From contig QHVI01000123.1 of NCBI GenBank assembly GCA_003223515.1, forward strand, positions 1 through 33,608: 33,608 nt of DNA. The letters run 5' to 3'. Source of the stretch: Candidatus Angelobacter sp. Gp1-AA117 (GTDB lineage: Bacteria > Acidobacteriota > Terriglobia > Terriglobales > Acidobacteriaceae). The notes beneath the pieces were generated by a model. It saw nothing but the letters and a program-made list of their open reading frames with translations. It was not told where the DNA came from and did no database searches. Positions 18,025-26,806 of the stretch are shown piece after piece. The stretch's first letter is position 1. Every line of letters starts with the position of its first letter. The translations under genes were made by a program, and so were the position numbers.

Positions 18025-19003
18025 TACTGCTCTCTCCCCAAGGCCCGGCTTAGTACAGCGGCCAGAACCAGTTCCCAGAGCGTACTGGATATCGCTCGCG
18101 CTGTGGATTGCGTTCACGGCAACCATCGTGACCATAGTGGGGGTCCTGCTGCGACTTGCGACCGACAAGTATGATTTCTCTGAACCGAAGCTCAGAGAAA
18201 GCATGGCATTCACGGGCAAACATCTCGACGTGGCGTTCTTTGGCGATTCGCTCACGCTTGAGGGAGTCAATCCAGACGTTGTAGACCGCAAGCTGAATAT
18301 AGAGAGCTATAATTTTGCACTTGGCGGTGCGTCAATACTGGAAAGCGAGATGCAGCTTCGTTATTTTCTAAGGCACAACCCTAAACCGCATCTTGTGGCG
18401 TTGGGAGTTTATTTGAATGTGCCGAACAAGCCGGCGGGAGTACGTCCCACATTGTACTTTGGGTTACCCGATGACCTAAGAACAGTTTTTCGCGATGAAC
18501 TCTTCAGTCATGAAAGCGTGAAGATCGACCGAAGCTTCAAGTTATTCAACTCCATACCTGCTTATCGCTATCGAAACACAATTGATTTACTGCTCAAAAG
18601 CCTGCTGTCCCATGATGATCAGCGCCCTTCTTTTGTCAAGGGACAGGCCCGGGTATCATTTTCCCGAGACCCGCTTCTGGGTCGCAAGCATGAGTCCGTG
18701 TTCAAGGCAGATGAACTGGAATCTTTTATGGATTTTTGTGAAAAGGAACGAATTCCCGTTCTCCTTTTTGAGCCACCCAACCATCCAGGGTATTCAGAAC
18801 TCACCGTTAACAGGGCAGAAATTCTCGAGAAAGTCTCTCGGCTCGCCATGAAGTATCCGCATGCGCGCTTTGTTTCCTTTAATGGAACTTTCGCTCTCGG
18901 GCAAGCGGAATGGGTGAATTTGAACCACCTGAACATCTACGGCTCCGCCACATTCAGTGACCTCCTCAGTACTGCCCTTGTCTCAGATTTCTCAAGCAGA
19001 TAA
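18014..19003 (+). CDS. Membrane-anchored SGNH-hydrolase-like protein, partner of the MBOAT acyltransferase
   Basis: A 329-residue protein with one N-terminal membrane helix (about residues 24-48) and an extracytoplasmic SGNH-like domain. The block-I motif FFGDSLT places the presumed nucleophile at Ser79; FALGGAS follows as block II, and a C-terminal LNHLNIYGSATF carries the likely catalytic His. The usual Asp of a D-x-x-H motif reads as Asn (NLNH), which may mean altered chemistry or a different alignment. Translation probably starts at TTG 18014: AGGAG lies 10 bases upstream and no ATG is available before the membrane helix. The overlap with the MBOAT gene indicates coupled translation. Known analogues (AlgJ/AlgX, PatB, WssI-type) receive acetyl from the MBOAT partner and place it on the polysaccharide. 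Confidence 0.75.
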   Translation: MSSSTALSPRPGLVQRPEPVPRAYWISLALWIAFTATIVTIVGVLLRLATDKYDFSEPKLRESMAFTGKHLDVAFFGDSLTLEGVNPDVVDRKLNIESYNFALGGASILESEMQLRYFLRHNPKPHLVALGVYLNVPNKPAGVRPTLYFGLPDDLRTVFRDELFSHESVKIDRSFKLFNSIPAYRYRNTIDLLLKSLLSHDDQRPSFVKGQARVSFSRDPLLGRKHESVFKADELESFMDFCEKERIPVLLFEPPNHPGYSELTVNRAEILEKVSRLAMKYPHARFVSFNGTFALGQAEWVNLNHLNIYGSATFSDLLSTALVSDFSSR

Positions 19004-19017
19004 TCTCATTCTCACTG

Positions 19018-20232
19018 TTACTTAATATCATCGACCGCAACACACTGGACCGTGCCAGTTGATATTTTGGGCAAATCATTTCCGATTGTCACGGTAATTC
19101 CAAATGCACTTTGATGCGTGCTTACGATGTGCGGCTGGCCCGTCACATCGCTCAGGGTACATGTCAATGTGTACTTCGAGTCTGTAAATGGAGTAGGCCA
19201 ACGGAGTTCCCTGCTCGTGCATGTATCAGCTACGTCAGGCTTAGTGGAACAGCCAAGAGGTATTCTCATGTGTTTTATGGATAAATTGCTTAACGATTTC
19301 TGTACCCGCAATTGTGGCACCGAAAAACTACTTGTTCCACCTCCAATCCGCTCGATTACAGTATTAGTGCCTTCATCCAAGGAGCCAATGCCACTCTGAT
19401 CAGTTCCCTGAATGTAGTTGTTCTGCACGCCTTTGTAGACATGCCATGCCTGCCCCTGTGCACCCTGATCGCTTACGAGACCAAAAATCATATTGAAATT
19501 GGCTGGGGAATGCTGCTCGTCTCCTATGATTAGAAGCGTGTTCTCACCGATAAAACCCGAGGCTGACCCGCTTAACCCAAATATCTTGTTTTCGGTAGCA
19601 GCCCTGGAAATCTCCATTCCAATGCGGCAGTGATGGACAGTAATGGCTACGAACGCGTTGTCATTTGCTCCATTAGAGAGGAAACCCGGCGCGTCGCTTA
19701 GCTTCACTCCAGTATCAAGATTCATTGCCGTAAGCATTTCAATCAAATTCCAATACATTGCGCGAGTGGTGGTGGATTCAAAGAGCAATCCGACTTGTCC
19801 TGATATCGGCCGAGGTTGCTGAACCCCTTGCACAAAAACATGATGAATCTCGTTCCATTTATTGTCTGCTGTGGTATTCCGGAACATTATTGCCCGGGCA
19901 GGCCCCTTTCCGGTCAATACCACCTGACAGTTCCTCAGTGTGGCGTGAGAAACAGAATCGAAAACAATTGCAGATTCTGAGCCTTCATATATCAGTGCGG
20001 TAGTGAAGGGACTCGCACATTCTAAGGTTGAGCCACTCCTCATATGGATGCTCCGGGCCCCAAGATGATAAATTCCCGATGCGATAAATACGTGATCTGT
20101 TCCGGGATCGCTCAGCGCCGGTTGGATCTCGTCTACGTTTTCAATCACACGCAGGTAGTGTTGGTTTACGGCAGCCGAGCAGCAGGTCCAGGTGGAACAG
20201 AGGAGTGAGAAAACCAAGAATCGACGGAGCAT
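19018..20232 (-). CDS. Secreted right-handed beta-helix protein
   Basis: A 404-residue protein with a signal peptide (MLRRFLVFSLLCSTWTCCSA) and a body of short beta-helix-like repeats: SIHMRSGSTLECASPF, ATLRNCQVVLTG, NEIHHVFVQGV. It is the last gene of the minus-strand polysaccharide operon, 48 bases after the amidotransferase gene, and converges on the SGNH gene with only 14 bases between stops. AGAAAGAG lies upstream of ATG 20232. In polysaccharide loci such beta-helices can be lyases, epimerases (as AlgG) or glycan-binding surface proteins. I see no diagnostic catalytic motif, so the role is inferred from fold-like repeats and context. Confidence 0.65.
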   Translation of the reverse strand: MLRRFLVFSLLCSTWTCCSAAVNQHYLRVIENVDEIQPALSDPGTDHVFIASGIYHLGARSIHMRSGSTLECASPFTTALIYEGSESAIVFDSVSHATLRNCQVVLTGKGPARAIMFRNTTADNKWNEIHHVFVQGVQQPRPISGQVGLLFESTTTRAMYWNLIEMLTAMNLDTGVKLSDAPGFLSNGANDNAFVAITVHHCRIGMEISRAATENKIFGLSGSASGFIGENTLLIIGDEQHSPANFNMIFGLVSDQGAQGQAWHVYKGVQNNYIQGTDQSGIGSLDEGTNTVIERIGGGTSSFSVPQLRVQKSLSNLSIKHMRIPLGCSTKPDVADTCTSRELRWPTPFTDSKYTLTCTLSDVTGQPHIVSTHQSAFGITVTIGNDLPKISTGTVQCVAVDDIK

Positions 20233-20280
20233 AGGACACTCTTTCTCGACGACGAAAATATCTGGAATACTTAACCATAG

Positions 20281-22224
20281 CTAACACACCTGTTGCTGTT
20301 TTGCATTCATAAACTTTTCGATCCAAAGCTCCAGGGTCAATATCTGCCAAATCGGGTAGCTCCAATCCTTCGTACCAGCACTCTGCTCGCTCAACAGTTT
20401 ATCGACAGAGGATGGATTGAAGATTCCATGACGTTTTAGTCTATCCCGGGACAATATATCCCGCAGAAATGTCTTAAGATCATTGCCAAGCCACATGTCT
20501 ATAGGAGCAGTGAAGCCAGCTTTTCGCTGCAGCATGACCTCAGAAGGAATCATGTCTCGCAGCGCGCGCCGATAAATGTATTTCGTCGTAGCGCCCTTCA
20601 ATTTCAAATGTGGCGGCACGTTGGAAGCGATCCATTGCGCAAATTCCCAATCGAGGAAAGGAACTCGAGTTTCCACCGATGATGCCATGCTGGTCTTGTC
20701 TGCAACCATCAGATTCAGACTTACCATAAAAGTCTTGGTGTCAACATAAAGCATCTGATTGAGGAAATCAGCGTGAGCAACCCGGCTAAAATACCGATAG
20801 TGCTCGCAAAAAGGGTCAAACTGTTCAATGCCGGAACAAAAATCCTGCGTGCAAAGCTCACGCACTTGGCAAAAATCCAAATATCGGCTGTTGGCCAGGA
20901 AGCGTTCACGCGAGGGAAGCGAGCCACTCATCACCATTTTCTTTAATAATCGAACATAACCTTTTGCCGCAGTACCTCTGAATGTGGGAAGGGCCCTGAC
21001 AACAGGTTCAACACAGTGAGTCCTGAGAACTGTGGGGATTTGCTTGTAATAAAGCGAAAGCTGATGCGCCCGGTATTTTCTGTAGCCAGCAAAGATTTCA
21101 TCGCCGCCGGTTCCCGAGAGTAAAACTGTAACCTGCTTGCGAGCTTCCTTGCAGACCAAGTAAGAGATTAATATCTGAGGGTCGGCAGTGGGTTCATCCA
21201 TATGAAAGACCAATTTTGGAAGAAGATCTATAACATCCGGCTTCACGATAATTTCGGTATGCTGGCACCCAAGAGTCGCGGCAGTACGCCGGGCCACCGA
21301 AATATCGTCAATCATCACCTCGCCGCGAACATAATCCGGAGGAAACCCGATGGTGAAGGTGCGCACCGAAGCAGATGTTTCGTGCGTGATAGCACTGACG
21401 ATGCCGGTGGAGTCTAATCCAGAACTCAGAAACGCACCCAGCGGCACGTCACTGATAAGCTGAGACTTCACGGTTTTAAGAAAGCGACGGCGCACTTCTT
21501 CAGTCAGATCTTCTTCTGGGATCTCAGGGTATTCACCAGCAACTGGGAACTGCAAATCCCAATATTGAGTCACCGAAAACGTTCCATTTTTCCACGTCGC
21601 AAAATGACCTGCAGGTAATTTCAGCACTGATTCAAATGCCGTGTGGGGATCAGGAATCCAGAGCATAGAAAGATACTGATAAATAGCGTCCCTGTTGAAT
21701 TCAGGATCAAAATCAGGAAGTGCATATAGAGCTTTTATTTCCGAAGCAAAGCACAACCGAGAGCCACGCACGCAATAATAAAGGGGCTTTACGCCGAAAT
21801 GATCGCGGGCGAGAAACAGGGTTTCATTCAAAGAATCCCAAATTGCAAATGCAAAAATGCCATTGAGACGCTGAAGACACTCCGCGCCATAGTGCTGGTA
21901 TGCATACAGTACGGTTTCAGTATCGGAACCAGATCGGAAGATACAACCTGTAGCCTCAAGTTCTTTTCGCAAGCGGGAGTGGTTGTAACATTCTCCGTTA
22001 TAAACAATCGTAAAACGGCCGTCCGGAGTGCTCATGGGCATATGTCCGCTTGAGGACAGGTCCAGAATTGCCAGTCTTTGTGACACAAGGCCAATCCAGT
22101 CGCCTCTGGCGGTCGTTGTGTACCAGATTCCAGAGTCATCCGGGCCGCGATGCGCCTGTATGTCTCCCATTGAGCAAAGACTTTCGGCGTTCCCCCAATT
22201 CACTGCACCTGCAATTCCACACAT
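20281..22224 (-). CDS. Glutamine-dependent asparagine synthetase-type amidotransferase
   Basis: A 647-residue AsnB-like enzyme. The start is set at ATG 22224, not the ATG 18 bases earlier, because this exposes the N-terminal nucleophile Cys2 (MCGIAGAVNW) and puts AGGGA 8 bases upstream. The N-terminal glutaminase domain (to about 200) carries the class-II amidotransferase pattern. The C-terminal synthetase domain has the ATP-pyrophosphatase loop FLSSGLDST near residue 266 and LLSGTGGDEIFAGYRKYR. It lies between the Wzy-like gene, 4 bases upstream, and the beta-helix gene. Inside exopolysaccharide operons these homologues are common and are thought to amidate sugar carboxylates or act on cell-surface precursors rather than make free asparagine. 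Simple asparagine synthesis remains possible. The family is certain; the substrate is not. Confidence 0.93.
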   Translation of the reverse strand: MCGIAGAVNWGNAESLCSMGDIQAHRGPDDSGIWYTTTARGDWIGLVSQRLAILDLSSSGHMPMSTPDGRFTIVYNGECYNHSRLRKELEATGCIFRSGSDTETVLYAYQHYGAECLQRLNGIFAFAIWDSLNETLFLARDHFGVKPLYYCVRGSRLCFASEIKALYALPDFDPEFNRDAIYQYLSMLWIPDPHTAFESVLKLPAGHFATWKNGTFSVTQYWDLQFPVAGEYPEIPEEDLTEEVRRRFLKTVKSQLISDVPLGAFLSSGLDSTGIVSAITHETSASVRTFTIGFPPDYVRGEVMIDDISVARRTAATLGCQHTEIIVKPDVIDLLPKLVFHMDEPTADPQILISYLVCKEARKQVTVLLSGTGGDEIFAGYRKYRAHQLSLYYKQIPTVLRTHCVEPVVRALPTFRGTAAKGYVRLLKKMVMSGSLPSRERFLANSRYLDFCQVRELCTQDFCSGIEQFDPFCEHYRYFSRVAHADFLNQMLYVDTKTFMVSLNLMVADKTSMASSVETRVPFLDWEFAQWIASNVPPHLKLKGATTKYIYRRALRDMIPSEVMLQRKAGFTAPIDMWLGNDLKTFLRDILSRDRLKRHGIFNPSSVDKLLSEQSAGTKDWSYPIWQILTLELWIEKFMNAKQQQVC

Positions 22225-22228
22225 ACAT

Positions 22229-23542
22229 TTATTCCCTGGCAAACGTTTCCAGTTGTTTCTTCGATGGCGTCAGTGCCACAGCCACGGCCAATAATACTCC
22301 CAACAAATAATTGTGCTGGATCGTTCGAAATCCTGCGAACAGCAATGAATACACCGACAGGCTCAAAATGCAGGCATGGCAGGCGGCCAGAGCCGATTTG
22401 GCAGGTGGGCTAGCCAGTCCCGCGCGCCGCAAAAGCTTGATCCAATTCAAAATAATAAAAACATAAATCGCAATTCCTACGAGGCCCGTAGTCATTGCTG
22501 TATAAATCACTTGGTTATGCACGTAACCAGCCGTGATCGTCTCATCGAACTCGGTACGTTCCAACTGGAATCCAATTCCCTTTCCTATGACCGGACTTTT
22601 TCCAAATTCCGAAAGAGCGGTCTTCCATTCCTCCAGACGAGTGCTGGTAGTGCCAGTATCTGCGATGCGCGCAGAGAGGATGTCAGTAAAACTATCCACC
22701 TCGTTATGCATAAAAGAGAATATCAAAATGACACCGAGGAGCATCCCTGAGATCGCCAGTCCTACTGACCTGCGTAGAACATTTGGATGCGATGGCCCCT
22801 GCAAAAGTGCAACTACCATAGCAAAGCCGCAGAAGAGAGCAATCATTTGCGCTTTTGTGAAAGTGAATATAATAGCGGCGACGAAAAATGCGATCAACGC
22901 CGTCCATCCCAGTTGTGTGGACAATTTCGGCGCAGACAAGAAACTGGAGAAAGCTATATTTGCGCCTAGAACAATAAAGGGAAATGCAAGAGGATGATAA
23001 AACCAAGTAACCCGTGCGCTCGTCATGGCATAAATCATCCACGATAGGCTTGCAAAACCGACGGCGGTAATCAGGGTGCAGCGCAGAACTCTTTCCGCAT
23101 CCACTGCTGTTGGTCGGAGCCTCCACACAACAAAAAAGATGCACAGGTACCAGAAGGGTAAAAAACCTTTCACAAAAAAATAAAAGCGTTCACTGAGATG
23201 TCCTTGATTGAAAATTAAGGACAGCGGTAAGCCGAGAAAGCACACGACCAACCAAAGTTTCAGCCCTGTAGATAATCGACGATAAGTATGATCATGCTCA
23301 ATTGGCGGCATTCTCCGGCACGCGCTCACAAACCATACGAACAGAATGATTGATGAGCACGCTGCGAATGCATAAAACACATATTCAAAAGCAGGCACTG
23401 GATAAAGAGGAGCAAACAAAAAAAGAATGATGAGGTGCGCCACCCCCTTGCGCGGCTGTCGAATCCAGTTGATACTAATCGTCAGAAGTACAACCGCCGC
23501 CCCAACTAGCAATCCTGGGTGAGAAATGATGTCGAGTCGCAT
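22229..23542 (-). CDS. O-antigen ligase/polymerase-like membrane protein (Wzy_C family)
   Basis: A 437-residue protein with about ten to twelve hydrophobic segments. The large periplasmic loop near the C-terminus, GKGIGFQLERTEFDETI then YVHNQVIYTAMTTGLVG, matches the Wzy_C (O-antigen ligase) pattern G-x-G followed by H-N-x-x-x. In Wzx/Wzy loci this protein polymerises lipid-linked repeat units on the outer face of the inner membrane or transfers them to an acceptor. Its ATG overlaps the stop of the flippase gene (TAATG), and its own stop lies 4 bases before the amidotransferase start, so the three genes are one tightly packed transcription unit. Confidence 0.82.
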   Translation of the reverse strand: MRLDIISHPGLLVGAAVVLLTISINWIRQPRKGVAHLIILFLFAPLYPVPAFEYVFYAFAACSSIILFVWFVSACRRMPPIEHDHTYRRLSTGLKLWLVVCFLGLPLSLIFNQGHLSERFYFFVKGFLPFWYLCIFFVVWRLRPTAVDAERVLRCTLITAVGFASLSWMIYAMTSARVTWFYHPLAFPFIVLGANIAFSSFLSAPKLSTQLGWTALIAFFVAAIIFTFTKAQMIALFCGFAMVVALLQGPSHPNVLRRSVGLAISGMLLGVILIFSFMHNEVDSFTDILSARIADTGTTSTRLEEWKTALSEFGKSPVIGKGIGFQLERTEFDETITAGYVHNQVIYTAMTTGLVGIAIYVFIILNWIKLLRRAGLASPPAKSALAACHACILSLSVYSLLFAGFRTIQHNYLLGVLLAVAVALTPSKKQLETFARE

Positions 23543-25086
23543 TACTGGGCACCTCGCACAAGTGTAGCCTGATCACGAGCGTTGGCCACCGGCAAGGCTC
23601 TATTCGGTCTTAGAACACTCAACACTTCATACATTTCTGGTTTGCATACCACTGCCGCTAAAACGATATAGCTGGCAAAGCCCAGAAGCAGCATCAGGAT
23701 CATCGGAGCGACAATGTGCAGTGAAAGCAGATAGCAGCGTAGCAGATACACCGCGGCAAATCCGGCCAGAGATGCGCCCAGAGATTTACCTGCGCTTATG
23801 AACAAATTAGAGATTGATAGCCGCAGTACATGAAGGTTCAATACCAGCATAAGTATTCCTGCTGCTGCGCAACAGCTTAGAGAAAACGCCATAGCTAAGC
23901 CAAAAAGTGAACGCGACAGAAAAGCAGTAAATACCAAGTTGATGACTACGCTAAGTATCGTCACGCGTGCCACTTGACGCCATGCAGCCGACGCAAAGAA
24001 GACGAACACCAGCACCTGTATAACCCCCAGCGCGGGAATCCCAATGCAGTAGCCCAGAAGCGCATGTGACGTGAGCGCAACGGCATTGGGACCAAAGGAA
24101 CTGCCGTGAAAGACGGTTTCGAGAATGGTCGCCGGGTATAAACCCAATGCGACGCTGAATGGCATTGAGCAGAATATGGTTACCCGCAAGCCCCGCTCAA
24201 CCAGAGCCGCAACCTGGGCATGTTCGCTGCCGACGAAGAGAGAAGATGCTCGAGGCAGAACAGCAGTCCCCACAGACGTGGCTGCTATTTGCCCAGGAAT
24301 GCTCATAAGGCTAGCCGCAATACTCAGAGCACTGACACTCCCTGGCGAAAGCCGGGAGGCGAACAACCTGCCAATAGCTATCATGCAAGGTATCAGAACC
24401 ATTGAGAGGGTGACCGGGAATAGGGCGTTCCGAAATTCCCGGGCAACTCGGGAGTTCCAGAGGCCTGAACATAACCGCGCGTCAGTCAGAAAAGGTTTTG
24501 CCAGAATCGCAACACATACCAGTGCGCCCATGGCTGAGCCAAGTGGTACCCATTCAATCCTTACGAAGTTGAACGTGACCAGCAGCGCAGCACACGCCGA
24601 GCCGAAAGGGATCAGTGGCTGCAGAATTGCCGGAGTCAGCAGATTTTGATGTACATGCCAGTACGCCCGTAGCACGGCGGCAACGATGTATAGCAATGCT
24701 GCAGGAACATAACAACGCAAGAGCGCCTGTGCAAGCTTGTCGGTTTGAGCGCTCAATCCTGAACCAAGCACCGCAACCACTAATGGCGCAGCCAAAGTAA
24801 CGGCAATAGCCAAAGCTGTGGAACCCAAGAAAACACAAACAAGAACGGTAAAGGTAGCGCCCTGAAGATCGTTGCTGCTTTTTGCTCTGGAAGTCAGGAC
24901 TGGCACAGCAGCAGACGTGACCGCCAGCGCAAGCTGAACGCCGATCAAAACGGTGATCTGCGCTACGAAATAGGCATCCAGGACGCGCGAAGGTCCAAAA
25001 TGCCTGGCTAGGATGTACTGTTCCAAGAAGCGCAGGAACATAAATGTGGCCGTCGCAAATGCGAGGAGAGCCGTTGCCCGCTTCAC
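23542..25086 (-). CDS. MurJ/MviN-like lipid-linked oligosaccharide flippase
   Basis: A 514-residue membrane protein with about 14 hydrophobic segments. The N-terminus (FMFLRFLEQYILARHFGPSR followed by LDAYFVAQ) is that of MurJ/MviN proteins of the MOP superfamily, where the pattern is I-L-A-x-x-F-G-x-S-x-x-x-D-A-Y/F. In this locus it more likely flips the polyprenyl-linked glycan unit (a Wzx role) than serves as the only lipid II flippase. It starts 41 bases after the Wzz-like gene and overlaps the Wzy-like gene start by one base. A housekeeping MurJ would normally sit elsewhere, but this cannot be settled from the window. Confidence 0.82.
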   Translation of the reverse strand: MKRATALLAFATATFMFLRFLEQYILARHFGPSRVLDAYFVAQITVLIGVQLALAVTSAAVPVLTSRAKSSNDLQGATFTVLVCVFLGSTALAIAVTLAAPLVVAVLGSGLSAQTDKLAQALLRCYVPAALLYIVAAVLRAYWHVHQNLLTPAILQPLIPFGSACAALLVTFNFVRIEWVPLGSAMGALVCVAILAKPFLTDARLCSGLWNSRVAREFRNALFPVTLSMVLIPCMIAIGRLFASRLSPGSVSALSIAASLMSIPGQIAATSVGTAVLPRASSLFVGSEHAQVAALVERGLRVTIFCSMPFSVALGLYPATILETVFHGSSFGPNAVALTSHALLGYCIGIPALGVIQVLVFVFFASAAWRQVARVTILSVVINLVFTAFLSRSLFGLAMAFSLSCCAAAGILMLVLNLHVLRLSISNLFISAGKSLGASLAGFAAVYLLRCYLLSLHIVAPMILMLLLGFASYIVLAAVVCKPEMYEVLSVLRPNRALPVANARDQATLVRGAQ

Positions 25087-25127
25087 CTTGGACCTGCAAA
25101 CTTAAATTGCTGTACAGAATTCATTTG

Positions 25128-26339
25128 TTAAAGTGAGTCTACACTGGCCAAAATGCGAGCCGCCGCCACAGAGAATTGTGCATTGCGCCTTCTCCACAGC
25201 ACATAAATGACTGCACCGACCAGTCCGCTCAACATGGATGCGATGATGATGACAATCCGTTCCGGTCCAGCTTTTTCATCGGGCACTTGAGCCCGATCAA
25301 CCATTTGGACCAGCGGGGCCCTTCGTGCTTCATCAACGCGGGCCTCTTCGAACTCTTTTATGAGAGCGGTCATAATCGCCTCATCCGTTTTCACGTCCCG
25401 TAGACGGCGAGCATATTCCAGTCCTGCCGAGGGTAAATTACGAGGCCCGACAATTCCAGACTCGCTATTGGAGTTTTCCAGTTTTTTGAGTTCCGCGCGC
25501 AATCCTTCGACTTCAGTGCGCCGTCTGATGATATCCGGATTGGAATTGGTTCCAAAGGTTTCCATTATCCGGAGCTCAGTCTGCTTTGCGGCGATTAGAG
25601 TCCGAAGCTGGACAATGGCTTCAATCACCCCTTTGGCCTGAGCATCAGGTTGGATGAGGCCAGTTGTTTCCTGTGCGTTTTTCAATTGCTGTTCGTCTGA
25701 CGTGAGCTGTTGTTTCGCTGAGTCCACCTGCTTTTGATAGAACTCGCGTCGTCGTGCAGCTTCATCTACGGCCAAGCGGCTGTTGAGCTTGTAAAGTTGT
25801 TCAACATAAGCATTGGCGAGATCAGCCGCACGCTTGGGGTCCTTATCCGTCACGGATATGGTGATCAATCCACCCTTCAGCACCTGGAACCGCGTATGAT
25901 CAGCAAGTTTGTCGCGCAACCGCTGAATTTTATTTTTCTTATAAACACTCTGGAGGTTGAATTGCTGGATCAATATGTCCGCAATGGAATTACTCTTGAG
26001 CAGCGAAAGGTAACGATCACTGGAATCTTTCACGCCGAAGTCACCCGTAAGCGCGGCCAAGGGCCCGAGCTGCCCCACAAGAGAATTCGCAAGCGAGCGG
26101 CTTTGCGAAGGAATAACAATGGTGCTGTTTGCGGCGTAATAATTGGGAACGAAGATCAAAACCAGAGTTGCTAGAATCCCTGCAGCAACTGTCACAGCGG
26201 CGAGCAAACGCACGTTTTTTTTTAGGATTAATAAGGCGGGCAATAGCTGGCCGTTCGGCTGACGGGAGTGCAGTGGTTCTTCATGCGCGGTGTCCGATTG
26301 TAGCTCTGCAATTCCCGTACTTGATTTAAGATGGCTCAT
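25128..26339 (-). CDS. Wzz-type polysaccharide chain-length/co-polymerase protein
   Basis: A 403-residue inner-membrane protein with two membrane helices, near residues 45-65 (LLAAVTVAAGILATLVLIFV) and near the C-terminus (IVIIIASMLSGLVGAVIYVL), flanking a long periplasmic coiled-coil-rich domain. The proline-rich segment VDRAQVPDEKAGPE before the second helix is the Wzz signature. No C-terminal tyrosine-kinase domain follows. ATG 26339 (MSHLKSS) is chosen over an upstream TTG because AGGGA precedes it, at a long spacing of about 11 bases. It is the first gene of the operon wzz-like, flippase, Wzy-like, amidotransferase, beta-helix, and should set chain length. Confidence 0.88.
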   Translation of the reverse strand: MSHLKSSTGIAELQSDTAHEEPLHSRQPNGQLLPALLILKKNVRLLAAVTVAAGILATLVLIFVPNYYAANSTIVIPSQSRSLANSLVGQLGPLAALTGDFGVKDSSDRYLSLLKSNSIADILIQQFNLQSVYKKNKIQRLRDKLADHTRFQVLKGGLITISVTDKDPKRAADLANAYVEQLYKLNSRLAVDEAARRREFYQKQVDSAKQQLTSDEQQLKNAQETTGLIQPDAQAKGVIEAIVQLRTLIAAKQTELRIMETFGTNSNPDIIRRRTEVEGLRAELKKLENSNSESGIVGPRNLPSAGLEYARRLRDVKTDEAIMTALIKEFEEARVDEARRAPLVQMVDRAQVPDEKAGPERIVIIIASMLSGLVGAVIYVLWRRRNAQFSVAAARILASVDSL

Positions 26340-26592
26340 GAATCGCGTTTTCCCTGCCAAACCGGCGATGGCCGGAGTTGCCTATTCTGTTTCGCACCCA
26401 ACTTTTTTATCCGAACTTTATGTCACTGACCGTTCCGTTGCCGATTAACCCGGCCTCTCGACTTGGCCGACAAAGCAATCTGGGCTAAACCACCTCAGTT
26501 CCGTACACGGCGGCATGTTACCTTCGAACCACAAACCGCTGTGCACGCCACGGGAGCTGTTATTCATACAGCTTTGATATGAAGGTGTTTTA

Positions 26593-26620
26593 AGTATAAC
26601 CAATGGCGTATCCGAATCAA
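26593..26620 (-). promoter_or_regulatory. Candidate promoter of the minus-strand polysaccharide operon
   Basis: On the minus strand TTGATT (26620-26615), a 16-base spacer and TATACT (26598-26593) precede the Wzz-like gene by about 250 bases. Confidence 0.45.
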
Positions 26621-26734
26621 TCGGCAATAAAACTTATCGCGATGGAAGTCTTGCTTTCTGGTAAAGTGAAAACCTTAGAATCTGCACCAGAAAGTGTCAG
26701 CCTGCGTTGTAAACGGCGCTCCTGCATTCTTATA

Positions 26735-26764
26735 TTGAACAAAATAAAGACGGTAGTGTATTAT
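26735..26764 (+). promoter_or_regulatory. Candidate promoter of the plus-strand polysaccharide operon
   Basis: TTGAAC (26735-26740), an 18-base spacer and TATTAT (26759-26764) lie 43 bases upstream of ATG 26807, a typical distance for a short leader. Confidence 0.5.
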
Positions 26765-26806
26765 TCGGAAACCCCTAGTCCAGCTTAGGAGCAAGGTGTA
26801 ATCCTG

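Larger units (their letters stand above)
26340..26806. other. Divergent control region of the two polysaccharide operons
   Basis: This 467-base stretch separates the minus-strand operon from the plus-strand operon. It contains one candidate promoter in each direction and an apparent leader of about 230 bases before the Wzz-like gene. I see no gene and no recognisable riboswitch. Confidence 0.6.

Noticed and set aside
26340-26600. A riboswitch (for example cyclic-di-GMP type) in the long leader before the Wzz-like gene
   Set aside because: I looked for the conserved GEMM-type core segments and could not find them; only a long leader is supported.
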